A stretch of 29,763 nt of DNA from Candidatus Parcubacteria bacterium (GTDB taxonomy: Bacteria; Patescibacteriota; Patescibacteriia; UBA1558; GWA2-36-10): contig QZJA01000005.1 of assembly GCA_003599205.1 (NCBI GenBank), forward strand, positions 1-29,763, written 5' to 3'. Of this stretch, positions 1 through 8,623 are shown piece after piece (position 1 is the stretch's first letter; every line of letters starts with the position of its first letter). A model generated the notes under the pieces. The model saw only the letters and a program-made list of their open reading frames with translations, was not told the origin of the DNA and made no database searches. The position numbers and the translations under genes were made by a program.

Positions 1-1
1 A

Positions 2-1504
2 AGATTGAGGGCTCAGTTTGATGCTAGTGTAAAAACCAACTATGATACTTTACATCACGTCAATAGTGATGAATGGCACCCAATAAAAATAGGCGAAGAA
101 TATTATTTGGCGCAAAAATTTCACACTAATTTCTGGCCACTTAGGTCTGACAACTATTTCATTTCCAATGGTGAGACTGATGCTAATGGTGCTTTTGTAG
201 TCAAGGATAGCTTGGATGATGATGCTATGAAACATTTTTTTAAGACTGGTAGCGCTAAAGGATTAGCATCTTATCCAGGAGAAGAAGAATTAAAAGTAGA
301 TGCACCTACTGTCGTTGATAAGACAGATACGACATTTGGAGAAAGACCAGAAGTAGCACCCCAAGAAGCTGTCTCAGATCAAAATACAGAGCAAAGACCT
401 GAGCTTAAACCTAATGTGGTACCAGACGAAGAAAGTATTAAACCAGAAAGTGTTGGAGAAAAAATTGAGACAACTACTAAAACAGAAACTGTGGCTCCTG
501 ATCAACAAAATAACGCCGGTAAAAATGTTGAAGCAGTAGAGGATACTTTACCAAGAGTTGAGTCTGATTCTCGATTAGGAAGTTTTGAAGCAGGAGAAAC
601 TAAAGTAACTTTTGAATATGATCAAAATGGTAGAGTAGTTTCATATGAATCAAATGGCACTATAAGAGGTGGTGGTTTGGATGCTCTAAAAGATGATTAT
701 AGGGCTAATATTATTGATCATTGGCAGAAGTCTGGAGGAAAAGGTGATTTAGAATTTGAGATTGATAAAGTTAGACTTGACGCTCAAACTATTAGTCTAA
801 ATAGAAGTATATTGGAAGAGATGAGGGCAAGTGGTCATGGTGATACAGCAGAAGCTCGTTTTATTGAGCAAAATATTGAAACAAGAATTAATTCTTTGGA
901 AAGTAAATTCGGTGATATTTTTAAAGAAGAAAAAGTTGAAAGTGCCACTGGCGTTAGTTTAGAAAATCCTGTAGAAAGACCAGAACAACCAAAAGATTTG
1001 TTTGAAGATGCCGAAGTTGAAAGCACTCCTAAAGTTGAAGCTGGTCAAGAAGATTTAAATTCAGCCTTGGCAGTTTTGGCCAAAGGACTTAAAGTAGATA
1101 AGATGACAGTTGATCAGATCGAAGCAATGGATGATCCGGCAGCCATAAGAAAATTAGGTGCTAGTCTTAATTCTTTGATTGCCCAAGCAGAGGGTGATCC
1201 TGCTAGCGAGCATACTTTGCGTGGCTTAGAGCGTCTTTATGGAATTATAGATGATAAATTGGTGAGTATAAGTGCGGCTGATTCGGCTTTGAGTGCTTTG
1301 TCAGCTGGTGAAAATTTACCAGAAACTCTAACGCTTAAAGATATAGCAACTATGGATGATGTGAAAGTTTTGGAAAGTCTAAGAACTAGTGCTCAGAAAA
1401 TGATGGAAGCAGTGGCCAATGATAGCGATTTAGCTGATCAGGCAGGCGGTTTGAAACAGATAATAGGAGCAGTAGACAAAAGAATAACTGATCTCAAAGC
1501 ATAA
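2..1504 (+). CDS. Acidic hypothetical protein, 5' end outside window
   Basis: The reading frame is open to the left edge and the first usable start inside the window is only a TTG at 5, so the true start probably lies upstream. I do not recognise the family. About 500 residues are visible. The N-terminal 90 residues look folded and rich in aromatics. Residues about 95-190 are low-complexity, full of Glu, Pro, Thr and Val, and resemble a flexible linker. The C-terminus carries two diverged copies of a helical unit of about 60 residues (about 362-421 and 437-497), each beginning with a TxxxIxxMDD-like motif. No membrane segment is visible in this part. Base and codon use is AT-rich like the host genes. 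A strong hairpin terminator follows directly. Confidence 0.75.
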   Translation, partial: RLRAQFDASVKTNYDTLHHVNSDEWHPIKIGEEYYLAQKFHTNFWPLRSDNYFISNGETDANGAFVVKDSLDDDAMKHFFKTGSAKGLASYPGEEELKVDAPTVVDKTDTTFGERPEVAPQEAVSDQNTEQRPELKPNVVPDEESIKPESVGEKIETTTKTETVAPDQQNNAGKNVEAVEDTLPRVESDSRLGSFEAGETKVTFEYDQNGRVVSYESNGTIRGGGLDALKDDYRANIIDHWQKSGGKGDLEFEIDKVRLDAQTISLNRSILEEMRASGHGDTAEARFIEQNIETRINSLESKFGDIFKEEKVESATGVSLENPVERPEQPKDLFEDAEVESTPKVEAGQEDLNSALAVLAKGLKVDKMTVDQIEAMDDPAAIRKLGASLNSLIAQAEGDPASEHTLRGLERLYGIIDDKLVSISAADSALSALSAGENLPETLTLKDIATMDDVKVLESLRTSAQKMMEAVANDSDLADQAGGLKQIIGAVDKRITDLKA

Positions 1505-1510
1505 TTTAAA

Positions 1511-1541
1511 AAAACTCTCCGCGCTTAGCGGAGAGTTTTTT
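1511..1541 (+). terminator. Rho-independent terminator
   Basis: An 11-bp stem (1512-1522 with 1528-1538) around the loop GCTTA is followed by a T run. It ends the acidic protein gene and separates it from the convergent GC-rich gene. Confidence 0.9.
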
Positions 1542-1606
1542 GTCAAATTGAAGGGCCGACGTATGGTGGCGTCGGCCCTGTTCGTGTCCCTTGGGGACGT
1601 GGTTGC

Positions 1607-2443
1607 TTACTTGCTCATGTTTCTGGCCGCGATGTCGTCGGCGTGCTTGCGGACCGTAGTCCGCGCTTCGTCCTTCTTCATCTTGGCCTGGGCAGCCAGC
1701 TCGCGCAGAGCCGCCGCCATGTCGAATTCGTTGTCGGTCAGACGTGCCTCGATGGCGTCGAGGCGGCCGGTGTTGTCGTTGGCCTGCTCGCTCAGGCAGA
1801 CGATGGTGCTGTCCTGGCGGACAGAGGAGGCCTTGACGACCTCGTAGTCGTGCGCCAGAACGGCGTAGTCGTGCTTGAGCTCGGCGATCTGCCTGCTGAT
1901 GGTCCGAATCTCGGCCGAGGCCTTGATCTCCTGGCGGACGTCCGCCCGGAATTCTTTCTGGACGTAGTAGTTGGCCTTGACCAAGACCAGGCGCTGCTGC
2001 GGCGACATCTTGCCGCGATCACCCGAACCCAGGTTGCCGTAGCGCTTGGCCATGAAGTCGACGAGGCAGTGCCCGTCGTTGACGTTGAGGGTGGAGTCGA
2101 TCTGGGAGGATGCCCAGGTCCAGCACTTGTCGATCGGCAGCGGCGACAGCGCCTGGTGCCAGGACTTCTGGAGCTTGGTCATGCGCTCGGCTTCGAGCTT
2201 GTCGGCAGCGGTCTTGGCCGCCAGCTTGGTCTGTTCGAGGACGATCGTGGCGGTGTACTGGTTGTAGGTGATCTCGGCGTTCGGGTCGCCGGCGGCCATG
2301 AGCTGCAGGACCTCCTGCTTCTGGCTGTCGGTCAGCTGGCTGTCGGTGACGTCGGCGACGGTGATGGCGGCGGAGGCGATGCTCGTGAGGAAGATGACGG
2401 TGGCCAGGATGGCCAGGATGACGGTGATCAGTCTGCGGTTCAT
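1607..2443 (-). CDS. GC-rich secreted coiled-coil protein, unknown function
   Basis: This is a 278-residue protein of unrecognised family. It starts with a clear export signal: MNRR, then a hydrophobic stretch at residues 5-25 ending SIASAA, where signal peptidase could cut. The rest is mostly helical, charged and Ala-rich. Residues about 180-275 look like a long coiled coil (RTISRQIAELKHDY and following). Cys residues near 107, 125 and 217 could form disulfides outside the membrane. The gene is strongly GC-rich, unlike both neighbours, but is read from a perfect AT-rich promoter at 2570-2598 and has an AGGAGGA ribosome site 7 bases before ATG. Long open frames on the other strand (for example 1643-2497) are by-products of GC-rich codons. 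A secreted surface or periplasm-facing structural role is a guess. Confidence 0.75.
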   Translation of the reverse strand: MNRRLITVILAILATVIFLTSIASAAITVADVTDSQLTDSQKQEVLQLMAAGDPNAEITYNQYTATIVLEQTKLAAKTAADKLEAERMTKLQKSWHQALSPLPIDKCWTWASSQIDSTLNVNDGHCLVDFMAKRYGNLGSGDRGKMSPQQRLVLVKANYYVQKEFRADVRQEIKASAEIRTISRQIAELKHDYAVLAHDYEVVKASSVRQDSTIVCLSEQANDNTGRLDAIEARLTDNEFDMAAALRELAAQAKMKKDEARTTVRKHADDIAARNMSK

Positions 2444-2450
2444 GTAGGGC

Positions 2451-2522
2451 TCCTCCTGTTTGGGCTTTTACTAAGCCCGTGGTCAACTGACGGGTGATTC
2501 TATAGTGTAGGGTTTTTAACCC
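2451..2522 (-). promoter_or_regulatory. Structured leader and strong SD of the 1607-2443 gene
   Basis: The leader holds two small hairpins: GGGTT/AACCC at 510-514/518-522 of the 2000s block (2510-2522), and GGGCTT/AAGCCC at 2462-2478. The second sits four bases upstream of the AGGAGGA SD (complement of 2451-2457), so it could affect ribosome access. Any regulatory effect is inference. Confidence 0.5.
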
Positions 2523-2569
2523 CTGGAAACACGTAAGCAAGTTGTGAAGGTGCGTTGATTTAATAGAGT

Positions 2570-2598
2570 ATTATAGCATATATCTTATTTTTTGTCAA
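2570..2598 (-). promoter_or_regulatory. Consensus sigma70-type promoter for the 1607-2443 gene
   Basis: On the minus strand TTGACA (2593-2598) is separated by exactly 17 bp from TATAAT (2570-2575), with TG one base before the -10 (extended -10). It fires into a leader of about 120 nt before the ATG at 2443. Confidence 0.88.
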
Positions 2599-2602
2599 TA
2601 CT

Positions 2603-2636
2603 AAAAAAGCCCTTCCAATCAAGGGCATTTTTGTTT
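2603..2636. terminator. Bidirectional terminator behind dus
   Basis: A 6-bp stem GCCCTT/AAGGGC (2609-2614 with 2621-2626) is flanked by A6 on the left and a T-rich run on the right. It can end the minus-strand dus transcript. Confidence 0.8.
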
Positions 2637-2651
2637 AATTTTAGCCAAAAT

Positions 2652-3635
2652 TTATATTTTTTTGAATATTTTTTCTACATCTTTTGGTTTATCCACAGCC
2701 ACTAACATTTGTCTTAGCTTGGCGGCATCAGGTCGGCCTTTGACGTAAAAAAGCAAATGTTTTCTCATTTCTTTAAAACCTTTAGAACCCTTGGTGACCC
2801 ACAATAGATGAGCATGTTTTATAGCAGTATCTTTGATAATATCCCAAGAGACTTCATCGTATTTGCCGGTTTTGATGTAATCTTTGATTTGTTTGAATAG
2901 CCAAGGCTGACCATAAAGTGATCGTGACAAAGCTACTCCGTCAGCTTGAGCATATTTTATATCAGCAACTACAGATTCTACGCTTTGGAAAGATCCATTT
3001 ATTAAGTAGACGCCTTGAGGAAAATATTTTTTAAATTTTTCTCCAGTTTGTTTGAGCGCTTCCAGATCAACGGGACCAGTAAAAGGAATTTCGTAAGTTC
3101 TGCCGTGAACTATCAAGGCTGAGATATTATAATCCTTAATAGCTTCAATAAAATCAAAAACATTTATTTGTCCGGCCTGAGGCTGGCCTTGAATTTTGTT
3201 TAAGCCAATTCTAGTCTTGACAGATACGGGTATTTTGACAGCATTAGTGACTTCTTCAATTATTTTTTTGACAGTATCCATATCTCTCAAGATACAGATT
3301 CCGCCACCATGACCGGCAACTTTTTTGGCTGGACAACCAAAGTTTATGTCTATTCCGGTTACACCAGTAGCTTCAACTATTTTTGCTGCCCGAGAATACA
3401 TTTCTGGTCTTTTGCCAAAGAGTTGGACTACAACCGGCTGTTCCATTGGGTCATATTGTATCATCTTGAGAGTTTTTTTGCTGGCATGATACAAAGCATC
3501 AGCTGATACAAATTCAGTATGGACAACATCAGCGCCCCACATTTTACAAATTTGTCGCCAAGCAGAATCAGTAATGCCAGCCATCGGTGTAGTGGTGACC
3601 ATTGGTTTTTCAATTTTTTGCCAAAAATTTTTCAT
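2652..3635 (-). CDS. dus: tRNA-dihydrouridine synthase
   Basis: This is an FMN-dependent enzyme of the Dus family that reduces uridine to dihydrouridine in the D-loop of tRNA, using NADPH. At 327 residues it has the usual length. The sequence shows the TIM-barrel landmarks in order: TTPMAGITDSAWR near residue 15 (FMN binding), DINFGCPAKKV near 95-105 with the catalytic Cys, VSVKTRIG near 138-145, IVHGRTYEIPF near 175-185, LINGSFQS near 212 and the phosphate-binding GVALSRSLYGQPW near 233-245. A C-terminal helical domain follows (EMRKHLLFYVKG). Which uridine it modifies cannot be told from the sequence. The gene is alone on the minus strand, between the corA terminator and its own terminator. 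Confidence 0.95.
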   Translation of the reverse strand: MKNFWQKIEKPMVTTTPMAGITDSAWRQICKMWGADVVHTEFVSADALYHASKKTLKMIQYDPMEQPVVVQLFGKRPEMYSRAAKIVEATGVTGIDINFGCPAKKVAGHGGGICILRDMDTVKKIIEEVTNAVKIPVSVKTRIGLNKIQGQPQAGQINVFDFIEAIKDYNISALIVHGRTYEIPFTGPVDLEALKQTGEKFKKYFPQGVYLINGSFQSVESVVADIKYAQADGVALSRSLYGQPWLFKQIKDYIKTGKYDEVSWDIIKDTAIKHAHLLWVTKGSKGFKEMRKHLLFYVKGRPDAAKLRQMLVAVDKPKDVEKIFKKI

Positions 3636-3645
3636 AGTTTAGATG

Positions 3646-3671
3646 TAAAAACCCCCGAATTTTAAGGGGGC
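3646..3671 (-). terminator. Terminator behind corA
   Basis: A CCCCC/GGGGG stem (3652-3656 with 3666-3670) is followed on the minus strand by a run of T, placed directly after the corA stop. It separates corA from dus. Confidence 0.85.
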
Positions 3672-3707
3672 ATTTATATGTTTAGCAGAAAATATGAATT
3701 TTTACAA

Positions 3708-4631
3708 CTAGAGCCATCTTTTTTTTCTAAAATATATGATAAATAGCAACATAATAACAAAAATAAAGCTAAGTATAATATAAAAATCAAAAGGTAGACC
3801 AATAAAAGGCATATCTTTAGCGTTCATGCCAAAGACAGAAGCGACTAGGTTGGCTGGGATCATAATGACAGAAATAATGGTCAGGGTCTTCATGATATCG
3901 TTTAGCCGGTAGGAAATCAGGGATTCATTGGTTTCTTGGAAAGCATTGATATTTTCTTTTTGAGTCTCCAAGATATCCCAAATATCTTTGGTGCGGTCTA
4001 AAATATTGGCAAAATATATGTCTATTTTGCTGTGCATAAAAAATTTGGTATTGGCGTTCATCAATTTTTTGATGATGTTTTTGTGTGCCTGCATGATGCG
4101 CCTAAAATCAACAATATTTCTTTTGACGTGGAGTATTTCTCTAACTAGCCGTCTTTCTTGGCCACGGAATATTCTTCGGTCTATATCTTCTATGTCTTGA
4201 CCAATATGATCCAACATGGGGAAAGTATAGTTTTGTAAACGGTGCATTATTTCGTACAGCAAAAAAATGGGATGGTTAGCCAGCATATATTTTTCTTGAC
4301 TGTATTCATTATTTTTTATTTCGTCAAAAAAATTTTCCAAGGTAGACATTTTGCCGTCACTGATAGTGATCAGATATTTTGAGCTAAGGAAAAAGTCTAC
4401 TTCGCTAGATTCTATTTCTCTGGTTTTGCGATTATAGACAGGAAAAGTAAGAATAAAAAAAATATAGTGAGGGTATTCACTTATTTGCGGTCTTTGTATT
4501 TTTACCAGACAATCTTCAAGATCTAAAGGGTGAAAATCATATTCTTTGGCTAGATATTCTATATCTTCTTTGCTTGGTTTGTGGATATGGGTCCAAAGCA
4601 ATTTTTTTGTTTTGATTTTGTTTATGCCCAT
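3708..4631 (-). CDS. corA: CorA-family magnesium/cobalt transporter
   Basis: CorA forms a pentameric inner-membrane channel for Mg2+ (and Co2+). The 307 residues show the family plan: a large N-terminal cytoplasmic domain with long charged helices, then two C-terminal membrane helices (about 247-267 and 281-302). The selectivity signature GMN lies at the end of the first helix (268-270, in VFGMNAKDMP), and the short basic tail RKKRWL faces the cytoplasm. The usual MPEL loop after GMN appears here as the diverged MPFIGLP. The gene stands alone, with its own terminator. No riboswitch-like leader is evident in the short space before the divergent division operon. Confidence 0.94.
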   Translation of the reverse strand: MGINKIKTKKLLWTHIHKPSKEDIEYLAKEYDFHPLDLEDCLVKIQRPQISEYPHYIFFILTFPVYNRKTREIESSEVDFFLSSKYLITISDGKMSTLENFFDEIKNNEYSQEKYMLANHPIFLLYEIMHRLQNYTFPMLDHIGQDIEDIDRRIFRGQERRLVREILHVKRNIVDFRRIMQAHKNIIKKLMNANTKFFMHSKIDIYFANILDRTKDIWDILETQKENINAFQETNESLISYRLNDIMKTLTIISVIMIPANLVASVFGMNAKDMPFIGLPFDFYIILSFIFVIMLLFIIYFRKKRWL

Positions 4632-4687
4632 GTTTTTATTTTTGTATATATATTATAATACTTTTTTCCTTTTGTGGCAAAAAGTTT

Positions 4688-4716
4688 TTGGAAAAAAAAT
4701 ATCTTTGTGGTATAAT
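4688..4716 (+). promoter_or_regulatory. Promoter of the division/envelope operon
   Basis: TTGGAA (4688-4693), a 17-bp spacer and TATAAT (4711-4716), with TG one base upstream of the -10. It lies 22 bp before the ATG of the FtsB-like gene and between the divergent corA and this operon. Confidence 0.8.
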
Positions 4717-4738
4717 TATCCCCAGATAAAGCCTTTTG

Positions 4739-5125
4739 ATGATAAAAAAAACAAAACCAGCGCGAGAGTGGCATCATAAAATTTTTGACTCCAATATTTT
4801 CACCATTTTTTTGGTTTTATTGTTGATTTTGTCTTTTGTCAAAGTCACTAAAGAAGTAATGCTTCGTTATGAAATAAATAAGGAAATAAAGATCCTTGAG
4901 AGTCAATTGGCTAGCATTGAAGGTAAAACTGGTGATATGGAGAAGCTGATCAGCTATTTGAATACAGATGAATATATTGAGAAGCAGGCGAGGCTGAAAT
5001 TGAATCTCAGCAAACCAGGTGAGAAACAAATAAATTTAACAAATAGCCAAGAGATCAGTATTGATTTTGCCGATGATGAAGACGCGATCAATCCGGTGAA
5101 ATGGTTTAATTATTTTTTCAAGTAA
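4739..5125 (+). CDS. FtsB/DivIC-like septum formation initiator
   Basis: This is a small single-pass membrane protein of the FtsB/DivIC family, which joins the divisome and links FtsL/FtsQ to septal wall synthesis. It has 128 residues from the ATG at 4739; a TTG one codon earlier is a less likely start. A basic N-terminus precedes a membrane helix at about residues 20-38. A coiled coil follows (about 42-70, EINKEIKILESQLASIE), then the family's C-terminal signature, YIEKQARLKLNLSKPGEK (about 78-96). The acidic tail is extra. As first gene of an operon with ftsE and ftsX, a division role is well supported. FtsB versus DivIC cannot be decided. Confidence 0.88.
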   Translation: MIKKTKPAREWHHKIFDSNIFTIFLVLLLILSFVKVTKEVMLRYEINKEIKILESQLASIEGKTGDMEKLISYLNTDEYIEKQARLKLNLSKPGEKQINLTNSQEISIDFADDEDAINPVKWFNYFFK

Positions 5126-5134
5126 AGCATAGTT

Positions 5135-5992
5135 ATGAAAAAAAGAATAATAATATTAGTCGTAGTCTTATTAATCCTAGCTCTGTCTCAATGGGTGTTG
5201 GTTAGAATGGTTTACGCTCATACTTTGACTGGTCAGGTGGCTCAGATGTTGGCCAAGACTTACAATTTAAAAGCAGGCGCTATTGTAGAAAATGACGCAG
5301 AGCTTAAAATTCCTTTGCTTGAGTATCTACAAATTAGAAAATTCAACGGTGATTTTAAAGATCCAGAAATTCAAAATATGGATTTGAATGAATTAACTTG
5401 GAATAGAGTATTGAAGAATCATTGGCTAAATAAATTTGCCGAGGAAAAAGATTTGGTCTTGAGTAATGAAGAAGTTGATCAATATATAGGTTATTATATT
5501 GAAGATTTAGATGGCTTTAAACAAAGCGTGGAGAATGATTTTGGTGTGTCCTATGATGACTACAAACATTTTATTATAGAATCAGGTGTTTTGGAGGCCA
5601 AAGTATATAACTATCTTATTTCCAATTATAATGATATGGAGGGGGTATCAAAGGCTCAGGGAGCCTATGAAGCTCTTGAAGCTGGTCAAGATTTTTATGA
5701 AGTTGCTAAAACTTTTTCTGAAGAAATGGCCTTTGTTGAGGGCAGTGTATTTTTGAGTGAAGATCAGATGATCGATGTTTATGAGCCGATCAAAGATTTG
5801 AAGGTTGGTGAATTCAGTCGGATAGTTTATATACCATTTCCTACTGGTTATGTGATTTGGTATGTTGCTTCTGACGTAGAAGAGGAAGGTAAAGCGCTCA
5901 AAGAAGTAAAGGCTATTTTTGTTAATGCCCTGCCGTTGGATGATTTTTTTAACGCTTATTTAGAGAGTGTAAAAGTAGAAAAATATTATTAA
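5135..5992 (+). CDS. Membrane-anchored SurA/PpiC-like foldase
   Basis: The 285-residue protein begins with a membrane segment (about residues 5-24) that acts as a signal anchor, so the rest lies outside the membrane. Residues about 75-165 resemble the SurA N-terminal chaperone domain, with helices and a motif of the type LSNEEVDQYI. Residues about 175-265 resemble a degenerate parvulin (PpiC) domain: AQGAYEALEAGQDFYEVAKTFSEE is typical of its first part, and the GSVFLSEDQM stretch and KVGEFSRIV follow as in the family. Typical active-site residues are not clear, so it may be a chaperone without isomerase activity. It lies 9 bp after the FtsB-like gene and 7 bp before the RlpA-like gene, within the operon. 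Confidence 0.8.
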   Translation: MKKRIIILVVVLLILALSQWVLVRMVYAHTLTGQVAQMLAKTYNLKAGAIVENDAELKIPLLEYLQIRKFNGDFKDPEIQNMDLNELTWNRVLKNHWLNKFAEEKDLVLSNEEVDQYIGYYIEDLDGFKQSVENDFGVSYDDYKHFIIESGVLEAKVYNYLISNYNDMEGVSKAQGAYEALEAGQDFYEVAKTFSEEMAFVEGSVFLSEDQMIDVYEPIKDLKVGEFSRIVYIPFPTGYVIWYVASDVEEEGKALKEVKAIFVNALPLDDFFNAYLESVKVEKYY

Positions 5993-5999
5993 TATCAAA

Positions 6000-7037
6000 A
6001 TGAAAAAAATATATTTATTATTATTTTTTGTACTGCTGTTGTTACCTTTTAGGCCAGCAGACGCTAAGATACAAATTATTCAGCCAACCAGTAGTGTTTT
6101 GCCCGAGGTAGATGGTTTTGTTGTCCATTTTAGTGATCCCAGTCCGGTGATCACCAAAGCAATTGAAGTGATTGATACGTCTGATCCTGGTGTGAAACAA
6201 TTGGGTATTTATCCTAGTCAGCAACAATTTTATTATACTTTGGCAGCTGAAGGTAAATGGCAATATAAAGCAGTTGGTTCAAATGATGATTGGGCGCCAC
6301 TTGGTACCAGAATAAGCGTCAATAAAATTTTGTTGAGGTTGGATTCTAGCGAAAACGAGCAAATAAACCCAGTGTTGAGCAATGAAGATGACGAAGAGGT
6401 AGTCTTGCCTACTTATAATACTAGGTCAGAAAAGACTAGCTCGGCTGACAATAAGTTGACAGTTGACGTGCCAACTGGTCAAGCGCTAATAACCAAAGTA
6501 TTTGCGCCAGTAAAAAACGGAGCTTTACATTTAGTTTCATCTTTTTACAAAATAGAAAGCCAATTATCGGATTATGTTGTTGAATTTTTTTATGATCAAC
6601 AGTCAAATTTTTCCCGGGCAATATATTCCTATAATCAAGAAAATAAGCTTTGGCAGAAGCTTCAGTCTTACAATGATTTTCCCAATAAAGTCATAAAAAC
6701 AGAAGTAAAAGCTCAAGCTGGTCCGCAGGTTTTGGCAATATTTGAAGATTATGATTCTCAGGATGGCATTGCTAGCTTTTACGATCAGAGTCGTTATAAA
6801 TATTTCAATTATAAAAATGGAAATTTTGCCGCTTCACGTGATTTCCCTAAAGGTACAAAATTGAAAGTAACCCGTCTTTTGTCAGGTGAGTCAATCATTG
6901 TGGAGGTAAATGATTATGGTCCAGAGCTATCAACTGGACGTTTGATTGATTTGGATATTTCCGCTTTTAAGCAGTTAGGTTCAACTAGTGCAGGATTAAT
7001 ATACGTAAGCGTGGAAAAATATGATTCAAATTTCTAA
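6000..7037 (+). CDS. Secreted RlpA-like double-psi beta-barrel protein
   Basis: The 345-residue protein has a classic signal peptide (residues 1-22, MKKIYLLLFFVLLLLPF then PADA). The central part is of unknown fold, rich in beta strands. The C-terminal region (about 257-340) matches the RlpA/DPBB pattern: ASFYD at its start, FPKGTKLKVTRLLSGESIIVEVNDYGP in parts, GRLIDLDISAFKQLG and a closing strand. RlpA proteins act at the septum on peptidoglycan, some as lytic transglycosylases. The expected Asp-containing strand is present, but activity cannot be claimed. The last 17 bases overlap the start of ftsE, so translation is probably coupled. Position between a foldase and FtsEX suggests work on the dividing cell wall. 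Confidence 0.82.
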   Translation: MKKIYLLLFFVLLLLPFRPADAKIQIIQPTSSVLPEVDGFVVHFSDPSPVITKAIEVIDTSDPGVKQLGIYPSQQQFYYTLAAEGKWQYKAVGSNDDWAPLGTRISVNKILLRLDSSENEQINPVLSNEDDEEVVLPTYNTRSEKTSSADNKLTVDVPTGQALITKVFAPVKNGALHLVSSFYKIESQLSDYVVEFFYDQQSNFSRAIYSYNQENKLWQKLQSYNDFPNKVIKTEVKAQAGPQVLAIFEDYDSQDGIASFYDQSRYKYFNYKNGNFAASRDFPKGTKLKVTRLLSGESIIVEVNDYGPELSTGRLIDLDISAFKQLGSTSAGLIYVSVEKYDSNF

Positions 7038-7701
7038 TGTAAGTAAAATTTATCCCAAGAAAATTCAGGCTCTAAAGGATATTAGTCTCCATATAAAGCC
7101 GGGAGAGTTTGTGTCTATAGTTGGTCAGAGTGGCTCGGGAAAATCTACTTTGGTAAAACTTATGATTGCCGAAGAAAGACCAGATTCAGGGAAAATAGTT
7201 ATTGGTGGTTGGGATATTACTGGCATTAAGGGTCAAGAGATCCCCACCTTGCGTCGTCAATTAGGAGTTATTTTCCAAGATTTTAAATTACTGCCAAAGA
7301 AAACAGTTTTTGAAAATGTTGCTTTTGCTATGCAGGTGTGTGGTTTTAAGCCAAAAGAAATAAATAAGACAGTTGATCAGATATTGGCCTTAGTTGGCCT
7401 CAAGGGCAAAGAAGATCGCTATCCTCATCAGTTATCAGGTGGCGAGCAACAACGAGTGGCTATTGCCCGTAGTTTGGTTCACAAACCAAAACTGTTAGTG
7501 GGCGATGAGCCGACGGGAAATCTTGATTCTATCAACACCAGAGAGATTATTGACCTCTTGAAAAAAATAAACAATATGGGCACGACAGTTGTTTTGGTTA
7601 CGCATAATCGGGAAGTAGTAAATAGTCTAAAAAATAGAGTGATTACTTTAGATAGCGGATATATAATTAGCGATCAAGCTAACGGCAGATACTTATTATA
7701 A
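7021..7701 (+). CDS. ftsE: Cell division ATP-binding protein FtsE
   Basis: This is the cytoplasmic ATPase of the FtsEX complex, which signals across the membrane to control peptidoglycan hydrolases during division. At 226 residues it has the normal length. Motifs are complete: Walker A GQSGSGKST at 35-43, Q-loop in VIFQDFKLLPKK (about 83-94), ABC signature LSGGEQQR at 138-145, Walker B LLVGDEPTGNLD at 158-169 and the switch His in VTHNREV near 200. The start overlaps the preceding gene by 17 bases and no separate SD is seen. ftsX follows after 4 bp. Confidence 0.97.
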   Translation: MIQISNVSKIYPKKIQALKDISLHIKPGEFVSIVGQSGSGKSTLVKLMIAEERPDSGKIVIGGWDITGIKGQEIPTLRRQLGVIFQDFKLLPKKTVFENVAFAMQVCGFKPKEINKTVDQILALVGLKGKEDRYPHQLSGGEQQRVAIARSLVHKPKLLVGDEPTGNLDSINTREIIDLLKKINNMGTTVVLVTHNREVVNSLKNRVITLDSGYIISDQANGRYLL

Positions 7702-7705
7702 AATT

Positions 7706-8623
7706 ATGCATAGTATTTTAAGAATTTTTAAATTTGCTTTCCAGGGATTTTTTAGAAATTTTTGGTTGTCGCTCGTCACTATCACTATGATGTTGATGGC
7801 AGTTTTGTCGGTAACTTTGCTCATGGGTATGGACTATATCCGTGAAGTGACAATCAAAGGTGTAGAAAACAAAGTCGATGTCCTAGTGGAAATGAAATTA
7901 GAGGCTGATAGAGAGCAGGTAGAAAGCTTGGTGAATGATCTTGATGAATTATCAGAAGTAAAGGTGGTAGATATCATAACTCCAGAGGAAAACTGGCAAA
8001 TGTTTTTGGAAAATAATAAAGATTCTGAGGCCACTCAAGTGTTAGAAGTTTTTGAAGAAGATGAAAATCCTTTTCCTTATTTTTTGGCGATTCAAGCCTA
8101 CGAACTTGATCAATACCCAAAGATATTGGAGTTTATCAATCAGGAAAAATATAGTGCTTTTGTCCAAAGTAGTGATGCCGATACTCACGAGCAGGTTATA
8201 AACAAAATTAACGACTTAGCAAATTTTGTTAATAAATATAGTTGGTATATAACAGGCTTATTTGTGTTGATATCAATTGTTGTCATATTCAATACTATTC
8301 GTATGAGTATATACACTAGGCAGAGCGAAATAACTATTATGAAATTGGTAGGTGCTAGCAATTGGGTAGTAAGGACGCCTTTTGTTATAGAGAGTGTTTT
8401 GTATTCTCTGGCGGCGGTTTTGATTGTTATGGTTATTATCTATCCTTTGCTGAATTTTATTCAGCCGTCATTAAATACATATTTTGATGGCATCCAAGCA
8501 GTCAATATTGCTAAATATTTCAAGGATAATTATCTACAAATATTCGGTACACAGTTTCTTGGTTTGGCGCTTATAAATATGATTAGTACATCGCTAGCGG
8601 TTAGAAAATATCTCAAAGTATAA
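7706..8623 (+). CDS. ftsX: Cell division permease-like protein FtsX
   Basis: FtsX is the membrane partner of FtsE. The 305 residues show the expected four helices: one after the short N-terminus (about 20-45), then three in the C-terminal half (about 180-200, 230-255 and 275-297). Between helices 1 and 2 lies an external domain of about 125 residues, rich in acidic residues, which in other bacteria contacts hydrolase activators. The conserved stretch EITIMKLVGASNWVVRTPFVIES precedes the third helix and is a family hallmark. The neighbouring SurA-like and RlpA-like proteins are plausible extracytoplasmic partners. The operon ends with a strong terminator. Confidence 0.95.
   Translation: MHSILRIFKFAFQGFFRNFWLSLVTITMMLMAVLSVTLLMGMDYIREVTIKGVENKVDVLVEMKLEADREQVESLVNDLDELSEVKVVDIITPEENWQMFLENNKDSEATQVLEVFEEDENPFPYFLAIQAYELDQYPKILEFINQEKYSAFVQSSDADTHEQVINKINDLANFVNKYSWYITGLFVLISIVVIFNTIRMSIYTRQSEITIMKLVGASNWVVRTPFVIESVLYSLAAVLIVMVIIYPLLNFIQPSLNTYFDGIQAVNIAKYFKDNYLQIFGTQFLGLALINMISTSLAVRKYLKV

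Noticed and set aside
1643..2497. 284-codon frame on the plus strand opposite the GC-rich secreted protein gene
   Set aside because: The opposite strand has a signal peptide, a consensus promoter and an SD. GC-rich codons leave antisense frames open by chance.
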